36,441 nt of DNA from Fibrobacteria bacterium. Its GTDB lineage: Bacteria > Fibrobacterota > Fibrobacteria > UBA11236. Positions 15,560 through 22,567 of this stretch are shown here, in pieces. Where the stretch lies: the NCBI GenBank assembly GCA_021155885.1, contig JAJNBB010000021.1:1-36441 (forward strand). Direction: 5' to 3'. The notes below the pieces were generated by a model. The model did not search any database. It worked only from the letters and a program-made list of their open reading frames with translations, and had not been told where the DNA came from. The position numbers and the translations under genes are program-made. Position 1 is the stretch's first letter. Each line of letters opens with the position of its first letter.

Positions 15560-17101
15560 ATGCTTTTTTCTTCCCGCTTTCCCCTTCGGTCCCTCTTGCT
15601 GACGGCGGCCGTTTTCCTTGCTTCGGCGCACGCCGCGGAGGACTCCAAGGAGGCGCGCCCCAAGCGGGGCACGCTCGAGCTCGGCAAGGGTCCGCGCGCC
15701 CAGACCGACCCCGCCCAGGTGGGCGCGATCAACGGGCTGTTCGGCAAGGTCGTGGAGTCGATCACGCCGAGCGTCGTCTCCATCAACACCGAGAAAAAGT
15801 GGAGCGCCCAGCCGCAGCCCTTCGACCACCGCTTCTACGAGTTCTTCGGGCTGCCGAAGCCGGAGATTCCGGATGATCGTTCGCCCAAGAAGAACGTCCC
15901 CCTCGGCGGCGGTTCGGGCTTCATCGCCTCGAAGAACGGGCACATCCTCACCAACGCCCATGTGCTCGAGGGAGCGGACGTCGTGAAGGTGCGGCTCAAC
16001 AACCAGAAAACCTACACGGCGAAAATATTGGGCGTCGACAAGAAGGCCGACGTGGCCGTGATCCAGATCGACGCGCCCGCCTCGGAACTGAGGCCCGCCG
16101 CCTTCGGCGATTCCCGCAACCTCCAGATCGGCGAATGGGTGCTGGCCATCGGCACGCCTTTCGCCCTGCAGAACACCGTGACCTCGGGCATCGTGTCCGC
16201 CAAGGGACGCCGCGAGCAGTTCACCGGCGCCGATTCCTACCAGGACTTCATTCAGACCGACGCGGCGGTGAACCCAGGAAATTCCGGCGGTCCGCTGGTG
16301 AACCTGCGCGGCGAGGTGATCGGCATCAACTCGAGCATTTACACGCGCACCGGGGGTTATATGGGCGTGAGCTTCGCCATCCCGATCAACATGGCGGTGA
16401 AGGTCGCCGAGGATTTGATCTACGACGGCAGGGTGACGCGCGGTTACCTCGGCGTGGCCATCGACAACGTGGACGAGAACCTCGCGGGCGCCCTCGGCCT
16501 TCCCGGAAGCGCGGGCTGCCTGATCCGCGAGGTCACGCCGGGCTCCCCGGCCGCGCGCGGCGGACTCAAGGCGGGCGACATCGTGCTGTCGGCCGACGGC
16601 GTGGAGGTGCTCGACGCCGCGCACCTGCGCAACCTGGTCGCCGACCTGCGACCGGGCCAGGCTTATCCCTTCGAGACCTGGCGCGACGGAAAGAAGATCA
16701 CCCTGAGCCTCAAGGTCGGCGCCAAGCCGGGCGAGGAAGGCCAGGCCGAGATCATCCCGGCCACCGAGGGCGAAGACACGCGCGGGGGATTCGCGAGCGC
16801 GAAGCTGGGCCTGCGCTTCGAGGGCGTCGACGCGGCGGCGCGCAAGCGCCTCGAACTCCCCGCCGACCTCGCGGGCGCGGTCGTGACGGAAGTCACCGAC
16901 GGGTCCCCCGCGGCCGAGAACGGCCTCCTGGAGGGGATGGTCATCACCCATTACAAGCGCAAGCAGGACCCCGTCTTCCAGCCCATCCAGAACGCGAAGC
17001 AGCTTTCCGACGCCGCCAAAACCCTCGCCGCGGGCGACCAGATCGCCTTCATGATTTATAACAAGGGCAAGACGGACCTCAGGGCCTTACGTGTGAGATA
17101 A
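15560..17101 (+). CDS. degP: Periplasmic serine protease/chaperone HtrA (DegP family)
   Basis: A 513-residue HtrA protease for envelope protein quality control. A signal peptide (FPLRSLLLTAAVFLASAHA) is followed by a trypsin-like domain with the triad His134 (TNAHVL), Asp164 (KKADVAVI) and Ser242 (GNSGGP), and two PDZ domains (about residues 285-385 and 410-510). The first PDZ opens GYLGVAID, and both have GSPA blocks (PGSPAARGGL, DGSPAAENGL). Length and architecture match DegP/DegQ. ATG 15560 has AGGAAG 5 bases upstream. It is divergent from gnd, with a 9-bp tandem repeat in the shared spacer. Palindromic element C begins 2 bases after its stop. Confidence 0.95.
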   Translation: MLFSSRFPLRSLLLTAAVFLASAHAAEDSKEARPKRGTLELGKGPRAQTDPAQVGAINGLFGKVVESITPSVVSINTEKKWSAQPQPFDHRFYEFFGLPKPEIPDDRSPKKNVPLGGGSGFIASKNGHILTNAHVLEGADVVKVRLNNQKTYTAKILGVDKKADVAVIQIDAPASELRPAAFGDSRNLQIGEWVLAIGTPFALQNTVTSGIVSAKGRREQFTGADSYQDFIQTDAAVNPGNSGGPLVNLRGEVIGINSSIYTRTGGYMGVSFAIPINMAVKVAEDLIYDGRVTRGYLGVAIDNVDENLAGALGLPGSAGCLIREVTPGSPAARGGLKAGDIVLSADGVEVLDAAHLRNLVADLRPGQAYPFETWRDGKKITLSLKVGAKPGEEGQAEIIPATEGEDTRGGFASAKLGLRFEGVDAAARKRLELPADLAGAVVTEVTDGSPAAENGLLEGMVITHYKRKQDPVFQPIQNAKQLSDAAKTLAAGDQIAFMIYNKGKTDLRALRVR

Positions 17102-17103
17102 AC

Positions 17104-17204
17104 GTTGGGAGTTGCGGGTTGGGGGTTGGGAGGTAACACAAAACGCAAAGACGATTCGGCGGCTTGTTTTCCGCCCCCAACTCCCAACGACCAACCCCCA
17201 ACTC
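17104..17204. repeat. Heptad-armed palindromic element C, with quadruplex potential
   Basis: The left arm (17104-17133) is a run of GTTGGGA/G-type units and the right arm (17171-17204) is the complementary CCCAAC run. The core holds ACAAAACGCAAAGAC, sharing CAAAACGCAAA with element A. The left arm contains four G-runs of three or more separated by 6, 2 and 2 bases, fitting the canonical G-quadruplex pattern on the plus strand. It lies between the htrA stop (17101) and the cobalamin riboswitch (from 17228). Confidence 0.8.
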
Positions 17205-17227
17205 TTTGTTATCTTCCCCTTCACTCA

Positions 17228-17434
17228 CAGGGAGTCCGCCCGGTAATGCCGGCGCGGACATAACGAGGAATCCCGTTAAAATCGGGAGCGAGCTCGTCGC
17301 TGTAAGCGGTTGAAATTCTCCGGCGCCTTGATCTTCGGATCGGGCGCGGCCACTGCCCCACGGGGGCGGGAAGGCGGAGGGTTCCGGGAAGCGGTTCACC
17401 GCGTCCCAATCCGCAAGCCAGAAGACTCACCTGC
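17228..17434 (+). promoter_or_regulatory. Cobalamin riboswitch
   Basis: The B12 aptamer is recognised by its conserved blocks in order: TTAAAATCGGGAGC, CTGTAAGCGG (17300-17309), GCCACTG (17349-17355), GGGAAGGCGG (17368-17377), and the B12 box AAGCCAGAAGACTCACCTGC (17415-17434). The closing helix is visible: CAGGGAGTC (17228-17236) pairs with GACTC-A-CCTG (17424-17433). Adenosyl- or aquocobalamin binding should shut off the downstream genes. The first of these is a TonB-dependent receptor, exactly the expected target. Confidence 0.93.
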
Positions 17435-17459
17435 GGGTTCACGTGCTGCTCTTCGGGAC

Positions 17460-17535
17460 GAGGGCGGACGGATAGGGCGCACGCTCCCCGCCTTCGCGGG
17501 GACAGGCTGTGCGCCCCTACCGCCACCCTCTTTTT
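17460..17535 (+). terminator. Intrinsic terminator in the riboswitch leader
   Basis: GAGGG (17460-17464) opens a long imperfect stem that closes at CCCTC (17526-17530), directly followed by TTTTT. Inside it GGGCGCAC pairs with GTGCGCCC and CCCCGC-CTTC-GCGGGG forms the tip. It lies between the B12 box and btuB and is the natural off-switch of the riboswitch. A second small hairpin (TCCGGGG at 17557-17563, CCCCGGA at 17571-17577) overlaps the first bases of the btuB Shine-Dalgarno and could add translational control. Confidence 0.8.
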
Positions 17536-17588
17536 CTCCCGAAGACGGCCATTCATTCCGGGGCCCAAGCCCCCGGAGGAAGGTTCGT

Positions 17589-19634
17589 GTGCCGTCTTTT
17601 CGCCCCGGGACGTCTTTCCGGTTGCTGGTCGCGTCGCTGCTGCCCGCGTTCTCCGCGCCGGGCGCGGAGGTTCCGGCGCGCGTTCACGCCGACTCGGCCG
17701 TGCTCGAGCTTCCGGCGGCGGAAGTCACGGGAAGCCCCGACGGGGACGTCGACGCCGCCGTGTATCGCCTCGACGCCGCCGCGTTGCGCCGCTTCGCGAC
17801 GCTCGAGGAGGCGCTGGACGCGCTGCCCGGGTTCCGCGTGCGGCGCCAGGGCGGATTGGGCGGCTATTCGGAGCTCAGCTTCCGCGGTGCGCGCGGCTCG
17901 CAGGTCGACATCTACGTGGACGGCATCCGCCTGAACCAGGACGGCGACGCGGCCCCCGATCTTTCCAAGTGGCCGCTGCTGTGGTTCACCTCGCTGGAGG
18001 CCCGCGCGGGGTTCGGTCCCGAGGGGTCCGGCACGGGCGCGCTGGCGCGGGTCGACCTTTCGACGCGCGACGAAAGCCGCGCGAATTTTCAGGGACGCGC
18101 GGGCAGTTTCGGGGCCGCCGAGGCCGCGCTCTCGGCGCAGGCCCCCGTCGGCGCGGGCTGGAAGCTGAGCGTGGGCGCGCAGGGGCAAGGCGCGCGCAAC
18201 GACTATCCCTACTTCAGCGACAACGGCACGGCCTACAATCCCGGCGACGACGGTGTCGTGCGCATGGACAACAACGCCTACCGGAGCCGGGGGGTACGCG
18301 CCGCGTTGCGCCGCGAGGAGGCGGCAAGCCGCCAGACGGTTTCGGTGCTATGGCTCGACAGCCGCAAGGAATACCCGGGCATCTTTCCCGGCGACGCGCG
18401 CGCCTATACCCGCCGCAGCGATTGGCTCGGCGCTTGGCGCCTGGAACGTTTCGAGGGGCGGCTGCCCTGGGAGATCGGGTTGCAGGCGCGCCGCTTCGAG
18501 GATGCCTACCGGGATCCGGGCCAGTCGCTGGGCTACCTGTCGTACGAATCCGCGCGCCTGTCGACCTCGGGCGAGGGCGACGCGCGCGCGCGCCTGCAAC
18601 TGGCGCCGCGCCTCGGCGCGCGCGCGGATGCCCGCCTGCGCGCCGAGGAGACGAAACCCCGGGTGACGCCGTACTCGGCCGCCTATTCCTCGCCCGACGC
18701 GACGCGCGGCGAAGCGCAGGGAGGCCTCGCCGCGGATCTCGATCTCACCCCGCCCGGGAACAGGGCGCGCACGCACGCTTCCGCGTCTCTCGAGGCGCGC
18801 GGTTCCCTCGTACGCTTCCGCGCGGAGGGCCTGCGGTCCTTTCCGGATACGGCCGCGGGGCTTATCGCCTCGAAGGATTATCGCCCGACGGCCCTGCGCG
18901 CCTCGCTGCAATGGGGCACGGGCGCACAGGCGCTTCGCCACACCGTGGGGTTTCAGGGCCGGCTCGAAGAGCGGGCACCCACGTCGGGCGAGTTGCTCGG
19001 CGATAATGTGGGCGTCCTTTCCAAAATGGACTTGCGCCCGGAACAGGCCCGCGCTCTCTCCTTCTCCCACGCCCTCACCGGCGCCTCCTCGCGCGCGGCG
19101 GCGAAGGCTTCCGTGCAATCCACCGTATTCTGGAACGACTACCGCGACCCCATTCGCCTCAAGGCCCATGGGGCTTCGTCGTTCATGCGCTACGAGAACG
19201 ACGCGGACTATCGTTCCCTTGGGTTCGAGGCGCAGGCGTCCGCGGGCCTGCGCCTCGCCGAAGCCTCGCTTTCGCTGACTTGGCAGGACCTGTCCGTCAC
19301 CGAGGGCTTTTACAAGGGCAACCGGCCCGCTTACCAAAGCCCCGTCGAGATTCACGCCGAATTTTTTATCAAGCCGCCCGCGAAAAGCCCGGCGCGCGCG
19401 GGCATGCTGGCGGACTTCCGGAGCGCTTACTACCCCGGTGACGCGAACGTTCCCGATTCGCGCCGCGCCGCGGAATGGGAGCTCGGCGCCCATGCGGACG
19501 CGCAGCTCGGAACGGGCGGCCCGCTGCGGCTGGCTTTCGACGCGCGCAATCTGACCGGCCGCCACTACCGTGACTTCGCTTACAGCCCCCGCAGCGGGCG
19601 CAGCTATTCCCTGTCCCTTTCATTCACCCTGTAA
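17589..19634 (+). CDS. btuB: TonB-dependent outer-membrane receptor, BtuB-like
   Basis: A 681-residue receptor for TonB-driven uptake, here presumably of cobalamin. A signal peptide (TSFRLLVASLLPAFSAPGA) is followed by a plug domain (about 40-150) with EEALDALPGFRVRRQGG and VDIYVDGIRLNQ, then a 22-strand-type barrel ending GRSYSLSLSFTL with the C-terminal aromatic/hydrophobic end needed for outer-membrane insertion. I start it at the GTG at 17589: GGAGGAAGG is 9 bases upstream and the signal peptide begins there. The ORF-track start at 17310 would translate the riboswitch. The upstream cobalamin riboswitch gives the substrate. A beta-propeller lipoprotein gene follows 23 bp later in the same transcript. 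No BtuCDF transporter genes lie in the window. Confidence 0.92.
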   Translation: MPSFRPGTSFRLLVASLLPAFSAPGAEVPARVHADSAVLELPAAEVTGSPDGDVDAAVYRLDAAALRRFATLEEALDALPGFRVRRQGGLGGYSELSFRGARGSQVDIYVDGIRLNQDGDAAPDLSKWPLLWFTSLEARAGFGPEGSGTGALARVDLSTRDESRANFQGRAGSFGAAEAALSAQAPVGAGWKLSVGAQGQGARNDYPYFSDNGTAYNPGDDGVVRMDNNAYRSRGVRAALRREEAASRQTVSVLWLDSRKEYPGIFPGDARAYTRRSDWLGAWRLERFEGRLPWEIGLQARRFEDAYRDPGQSLGYLSYESARLSTSGEGDARARLQLAPRLGARADARLRAEETKPRVTPYSAAYSSPDATRGEAQGGLAADLDLTPPGNRARTHASASLEARGSLVRFRAEGLRSFPDTAAGLIASKDYRPTALRASLQWGTGAQALRHTVGFQGRLEERAPTSGELLGDNVGVLSKMDLRPEQARALSFSHALTGASSRAAAKASVQSTVFWNDYRDPIRLKAHGASSFMRYENDADYRSLGFEAQASAGLRLAEASLSLTWQDLSVTEGFYKGNRPAYQSPVEIHAEFFIKPPAKSPARAGMLADFRSAYYPGDANVPDSRRAAEWELGAHADAQLGTGGPLRLAFDARNLTGRHYRDFAYSPRSGRSYSLSLSFTL

Positions 19635-19657
19635 TCGTTCACCTCAAAGGAGTTCTC

Positions 19658-20827
19658 ATGTATCGCAGATATAAAGCCGCATCGCGGCTGAATCAAACCG
19701 TTCACTCGCTCAGCTTCGCGGCGCGCTCATCGGCGCTGGCAGCGGCCCTGTTTCTCAGCGCCTGCGACTTCTTCCTGTCGGACCCGGGGACCGAGGCTCC
19801 CGGGGAGTCCGGCCTGAGCTCGCCCTGGATCGGCAAGTCGCTCGACAGCCTCGGGGAGGTGGCGGCAATCGCCGTGCGCGACGGCCGCCTCTTCGTGGCC
19901 AATCGTCATGCAGCCGCGCCCGGCGTGGCCGCGGTCGACACCGCCACGGGCCTGATCACGGAATATTATCCAGAGATCGTCGCGCCCTCGAGCCTGGCCT
20001 TCACGTCCGCCGGCCATTTGATCGTCACCGAGACCAGCTTCAACTACATGGAGGGATCCGTGAGCGTCATCAACGTGCCCGCGAAGAAAATCCGGAAGAG
20101 CGTGATCACCTTCGGCAGCGACAACGGCGCGGTCGCGGGGGAGGACGGCAGGGTCTATCTGTTTGACCGCACTACCGGCGCGGTCACGGGTTTCACCGGC
20201 AACGAGCCGGGAGCCGGCGTGGCTTTCGACGTGCAGACGGGAGCGGGCTCGAACCCCTACGACATCGCGGTGACGAACGGCAAGGCTTACATTCCCCGCT
20301 ATAATTCGAAGTCGCTGCTGATTCTCGACGCGACCTTGCTCGGCGGCGGCGTCCGCGATTCCATCGATCTGTCGGCCTACTCCAAGGACACGGCTACCCT
20401 GGCGCCGCGCATGGCCTCGGTCACGGCCCACGGCGGCTACGTTTTCGTGACGCTGCAGCGCCTGAGGGCCAACTATTCCGCCAATGACACGTCGCTGGTG
20501 GTGGTCATCAACGCCTCCACCAAGGTCATCGAGAAGACGATCGCGCTGAGGTTCCGGAACCCGGTGGCGACGGCCGCGCAGGGGGACTTCCTGTACGTGA
20601 CGGGCATAGCCGGCTACGGCGACCAGCTCGGCGGCGTGGAAAGGATCAACCTCTCCACGCGCCAGCACGCGGGCACGGTGATCACCGAGGCGGCCCTCGC
20701 CGCCGACGTGTTCGACTTCGTTCCCGCCGGCAACGGCACGGGCTACGTCGCGTACAGCACCGACTTCGGCGTGCACACGCGCCTCAAGAAGACCCCTTCC
20801 GCCGCCGTTGCCAAGGTTGCCCCCTAG
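19658..20827 (+). CDS. Beta-propeller (YncE/DUF5074-like) lipoprotein, candidate BtuG-type B12 binder
   Basis: A 389-residue lipoprotein with lipobox LSAC (Cys about residue 36) after an unusually long basic N-terminus. The mature part shows repeated blade-like strands of YVTN/YncE-type propellers: GRLFVANRHA, GSVSVINVPA, NPYDIAVTNGKAYIPRYNSKSLLILD, and DFLYVTGIAGYG. AAAGGAG 6 bases before the ATG supports the start. It follows btuB by 23 bp, so it is under the cobalamin riboswitch. In Bacteroides a surface propeller lipoprotein, BtuG, caps BtuB and captures B12 (established). A like role here is inference from fold, lipidation and position. It ends before a strong terminator. Confidence 0.8.
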   Translation: MYRRYKAASRLNQTVHSLSFAARSSALAAALFLSACDFFLSDPGTEAPGESGLSSPWIGKSLDSLGEVAAIAVRDGRLFVANRHAAAPGVAAVDTATGLITEYYPEIVAPSSLAFTSAGHLIVTETSFNYMEGSVSVINVPAKKIRKSVITFGSDNGAVAGEDGRVYLFDRTTGAVTGFTGNEPGAGVAFDVQTGAGSNPYDIAVTNGKAYIPRYNSKSLLILDATLLGGGVRDSIDLSAYSKDTATLAPRMASVTAHGGYVFVTLQRLRANYSANDTSLVVVINASTKVIEKTIALRFRNPVATAAQGDFLYVTGIAGYGDQLGGVERINLSTRQHAGTVITEAALAADVFDFVPAGNGTGYVAYSTDFGVHTRLKKTPSAAVAKVAP

Positions 20828-20948
20828 GGCAGCCTATGAAGGCGCCTAGTCGAAGCAGTTCCCGGGAACAGCCTGAGCACCAGGGTGTAGGGGCCTGAAT
20901 CACACCGCGGCACGCTAGGAGACCGGATCCGCGGGCTTTGCCCGCTTC
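20828..20948. other. Palindrome-rich spacer after the B12-uptake genes
   Basis: About 120 bases with no ORF. It contains the 12-base palindrome GTTCCCGGGAAC, GGTGT/ACACC complementary blocks, a motif GCTAGGAGACCGG (20914-20926) that resembles a B12 box, and GCGGGC-TTT-GCCCGC just before the terminator. The other conserved riboswitch blocks are absent, so I do not call a second riboswitch. Confidence 0.35.
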
Positions 20949-20991
20949 AAAAACAAAACGCCGCGGGTGAAGCCCGCGGCGTTTTGTTTTT
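20949..20991 (+). terminator. 19-bp perfect-stem terminator of the btuB operon
   Basis: AAAAACAAAACGCCGCGGG and CCCGCGGCGTTTTGTTTTT are exact complements around TGAAG, ending in T-runs on the plus strand and, by symmetry, also on the minus strand. It is 121 bp after the propeller-lipoprotein stop and can stop transcription in both directions. Confidence 0.9.
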
Positions 20992-21012
20992 CCCCGAAAA
21001 TTTTCTCCCCAT

Positions 21013-21045
21013 AAAAAAACGGGAAGCTTTGCAGCCTCCCGTTTT
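21013..21045 (-). terminator. Intrinsic terminator of the RRM-protein gene
   Basis: On the minus strand AAAACGGGA-G-GC pairs with GC-T-TCCCGTTTT and is followed by a run of T. It starts 24 bp after the stop of the RNA-binding-protein gene and faces the btuB-operon terminator 22 bp away. Confidence 0.85.
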
Positions 21046-21069
21046 CGAATTCAAAGCGTTGCCGCCGAA

Positions 21070-21381
21070 CTACCAGCGACGCGGACCGCGCTCGCCGCCG
21101 CCGCCGAAGCCGCCGCCACCGCCGGTGCGGGGACGCTCTTCGCGAGGACGGGCCTCGTTCACGTTGATGGCGCGACCCTTGACTTCTTTGCCGTTCAACT
21201 CCTGGATGGCCTTGCGGGCATCGGCGTCGTTGGGCATTTCCACAAAGGCGAATCCACGGGACTTACCGGTCTCGCGATCCGTCATGATCTTGGCCGAAGC
21301 CACTTCACCGTATGCGCCGAACGCTGCTTCCAAATCCCCCTGAGTGGTGGTCCACGAGAGGTTACCGACGAACAAATTCAT
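21070..21381 (-). CDS. Single-RRM RNA-binding protein with Gly-rich tail
   Basis: A 103-residue protein made of one RNA-recognition motif. RNP2 is LFVGNL (residues 3-8) and RNP1 is KSRGFAFVEM (about 40-49). After residue 80 it has an Arg/Gly-rich tail (EERPRTGGGGGFGGGGERGPRRW), like the cold-inducible RNA-binding proteins of cyanobacteria and other bacteria, which act as RNA chaperones. AAGGA lies 9 bases before the ATG at 21381. The 240-bp upstream spacer has no other gene and is AT-rich, so a long regulated leader is possible. The gene ends at a strong terminator and looks monocistronic. Confidence 0.93.
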   Translation of the reverse strand: MNLFVGNLSWTTTQGDLEAAFGAYGEVASAKIMTDRETGKSRGFAFVEMPNDADARKAIQELNGKEVKGRAINVNEARPREERPRTGGGGGFGGGGERGPRRW

Positions 21382-21653
21382 AACACTTTTCCTTGATTGG
21401 GTTGGATGGTAAATCCAAATGGAGCGGCCTGCACAATTAGGTTCTTCAAAAGGACTCCCGAAGAATATAGAAGTAAACTCGGGAATATGCAGGAGAAAGC
21501 CGAACTATTTGCGGGAATCCGGTTGATATCAGGGAGTTAGGGGCGACATTCCGGACCTTTTTGCGTTGGAACAAGTGAAATTTAAGGTGGTTTGGGGGTA
21601 AAACGGCTCGAAGCGGCGTCCCGATGCCGGTCGGTGTTTCTCTATTTCCGGGA

Positions 21654-21974
21654 ATGCCGCCGCCCCGGAAAATCCCCGCCTGGTTCGTATATCTGCTGCG
21701 TTGCCGGGACGGCTCGCTTTATTGCGGGATTACCAAGGACGTCCCGAGACGGGTCGATCAGCATAATTCGGGGGCAGGGGCGAAGTACGTGGTCCCCGCC
21801 CGGCGGCCGGCGGAATGCGTGTGGAAACGGCGCATGGCCGACCAGTCCCGGGCGCTGGGCCTGGAGTATTGGCTCAAGCGGCAGAGCGCCGCCGTGAAGG
21901 GCCGCCTGGTGGAAAAGCGCGCCCGGCTGACGTCGGGAAAATCGGGCTGGAGGATTTCGCCTCCGAGGGACTAG
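21654..21974 (+). CDS. GIY-YIG nuclease-domain protein (YhbQ-like)
   Basis: A protein of about 106 residues consisting of one GIY-YIG domain: WFVYLLRCRDGSLYCGIT holds the VYL and YCG versions of the GIY and YIG strands, PRRVDQHNSG the conserved Arg, and ALGLEYWLKR the catalytic Glu. Small single-domain members of this kind (YhbQ/UPF0213) are thought to act on DNA but are poorly characterised. The ORF track starts it at 21624; I prefer the ATG at 21654 because homologues begin a few residues before the WFVYLL strand, though neither has a good ribosome-binding site. It is convergent with the Crp/Fnr gene; their stops share a CTAG. Confidence 0.85.
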   Translation: MPPPRKIPAWFVYLLRCRDGSLYCGITKDVPRRVDQHNSGAGAKYVVPARRPAECVWKRRMADQSRALGLEYWLKRQSAAVKGRLVEKRARLTSGKSGWRISPPRD

Positions 21975-22567
21975 CCGGCCGGGGCGCTTTCCGGCAGTTC
22001 GGGCAGCGACATGCGCTGGCGGATGCGCGATAGCGCGACGGGGGTAATCCCCAGGTAGCGGGAAACGTCGGCCTGGGTCACGCGGCTCGCGATGTCGGCG
22101 TGCTCCTGAAGGAAGTCGCGGTAGGCTTCCTCGGCGGTGAGGGCGAGCATGTTGCGCGCGCGCCGTTCGCGCTGAAGGAGGTAGGCCTGGATCACCTCGA
22201 AGCCCGCGCGCACCAACTGCGGGTTTTCGGCCCCGATCTTCACCAGCAGGGGATAGGGGTAGGCGGTGAACGCGCAGTCCTCGAGGGCGATCGCCGAAAA
22301 GGTCGTCTCCTCGTCGGGCCTCTGCAAGTACACCTGGCTGAAGACCCCCGGCGCCGCGGCGAAGGAGCGGATCCATTCCTTGCCGTCCCCCGAGATGAAG
22401 CAGAGCTTGACCAGCCCCCATTCGACGGCGAACACGACCTGCTCGTCCCCGGGGCGAAAGATTTCATCACCCTTCCTGGCGGTGCGCCGCACGCCGGCGG
22501 CGCGCAACTCGGGGAACGAGGCGATCTGCCGCAGGAAGTGCTGGGTGAGGTCCGAGGGGTGGGTCAT
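21971..22567 (-). CDS. Crp/Fnr-family transcriptional regulator
   Basis: A 198-residue regulator with an N-terminal cyclic-nucleotide-binding-type beta-barrel (about 15-115) and a C-terminal winged helix. The recognition region reads VTQADVSRYLGITPVALSRIRQR (about 165-187), the common end of Crp/Fnr proteins. The classical cAMP-contact Arg-Ser/Thr segment is not recognisable and there are no N-terminal Fnr-type cysteines, so the signal is unknown. It is convergent with the GIY-YIG gene through a shared CTAG and lies downstream of glpD on the same strand, in the opposite orientation to glpK. A role in glycerol control would be inference from position only. Confidence 0.9.
   Translation of the reverse strand: MTHPSDLTQHFLRQIASFPELRAAGVRRTARKGDEIFRPGDEQVVFAVEWGLVKLCFISGDGKEWIRSFAAAPGVFSQVYLQRPDEETTFSAIALEDCAFTAYPYPLLVKIGAENPQLVRAGFEVIQAYLLQRERRARNMLALTAEEAYRDFLQEHADIASRVTQADVSRYLGITPVALSRIRQRMSLPELPESAPAG

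Noticed and set aside
17310-17588. N-terminal 93 codons of the listed 774-residue ORF
   Set aside because: This stretch is the cobalamin riboswitch and terminator; the GTG at 17589 has the ribosome-binding site and begins the signal peptide.
20828-20948. Second cobalamin riboswitch
   Set aside because: Only a B12-box-like motif is present; the CTGTAAGCGG, GCCACTG and GGGAAGGCG blocks are missing and no plus-strand gene follows before the terminator.
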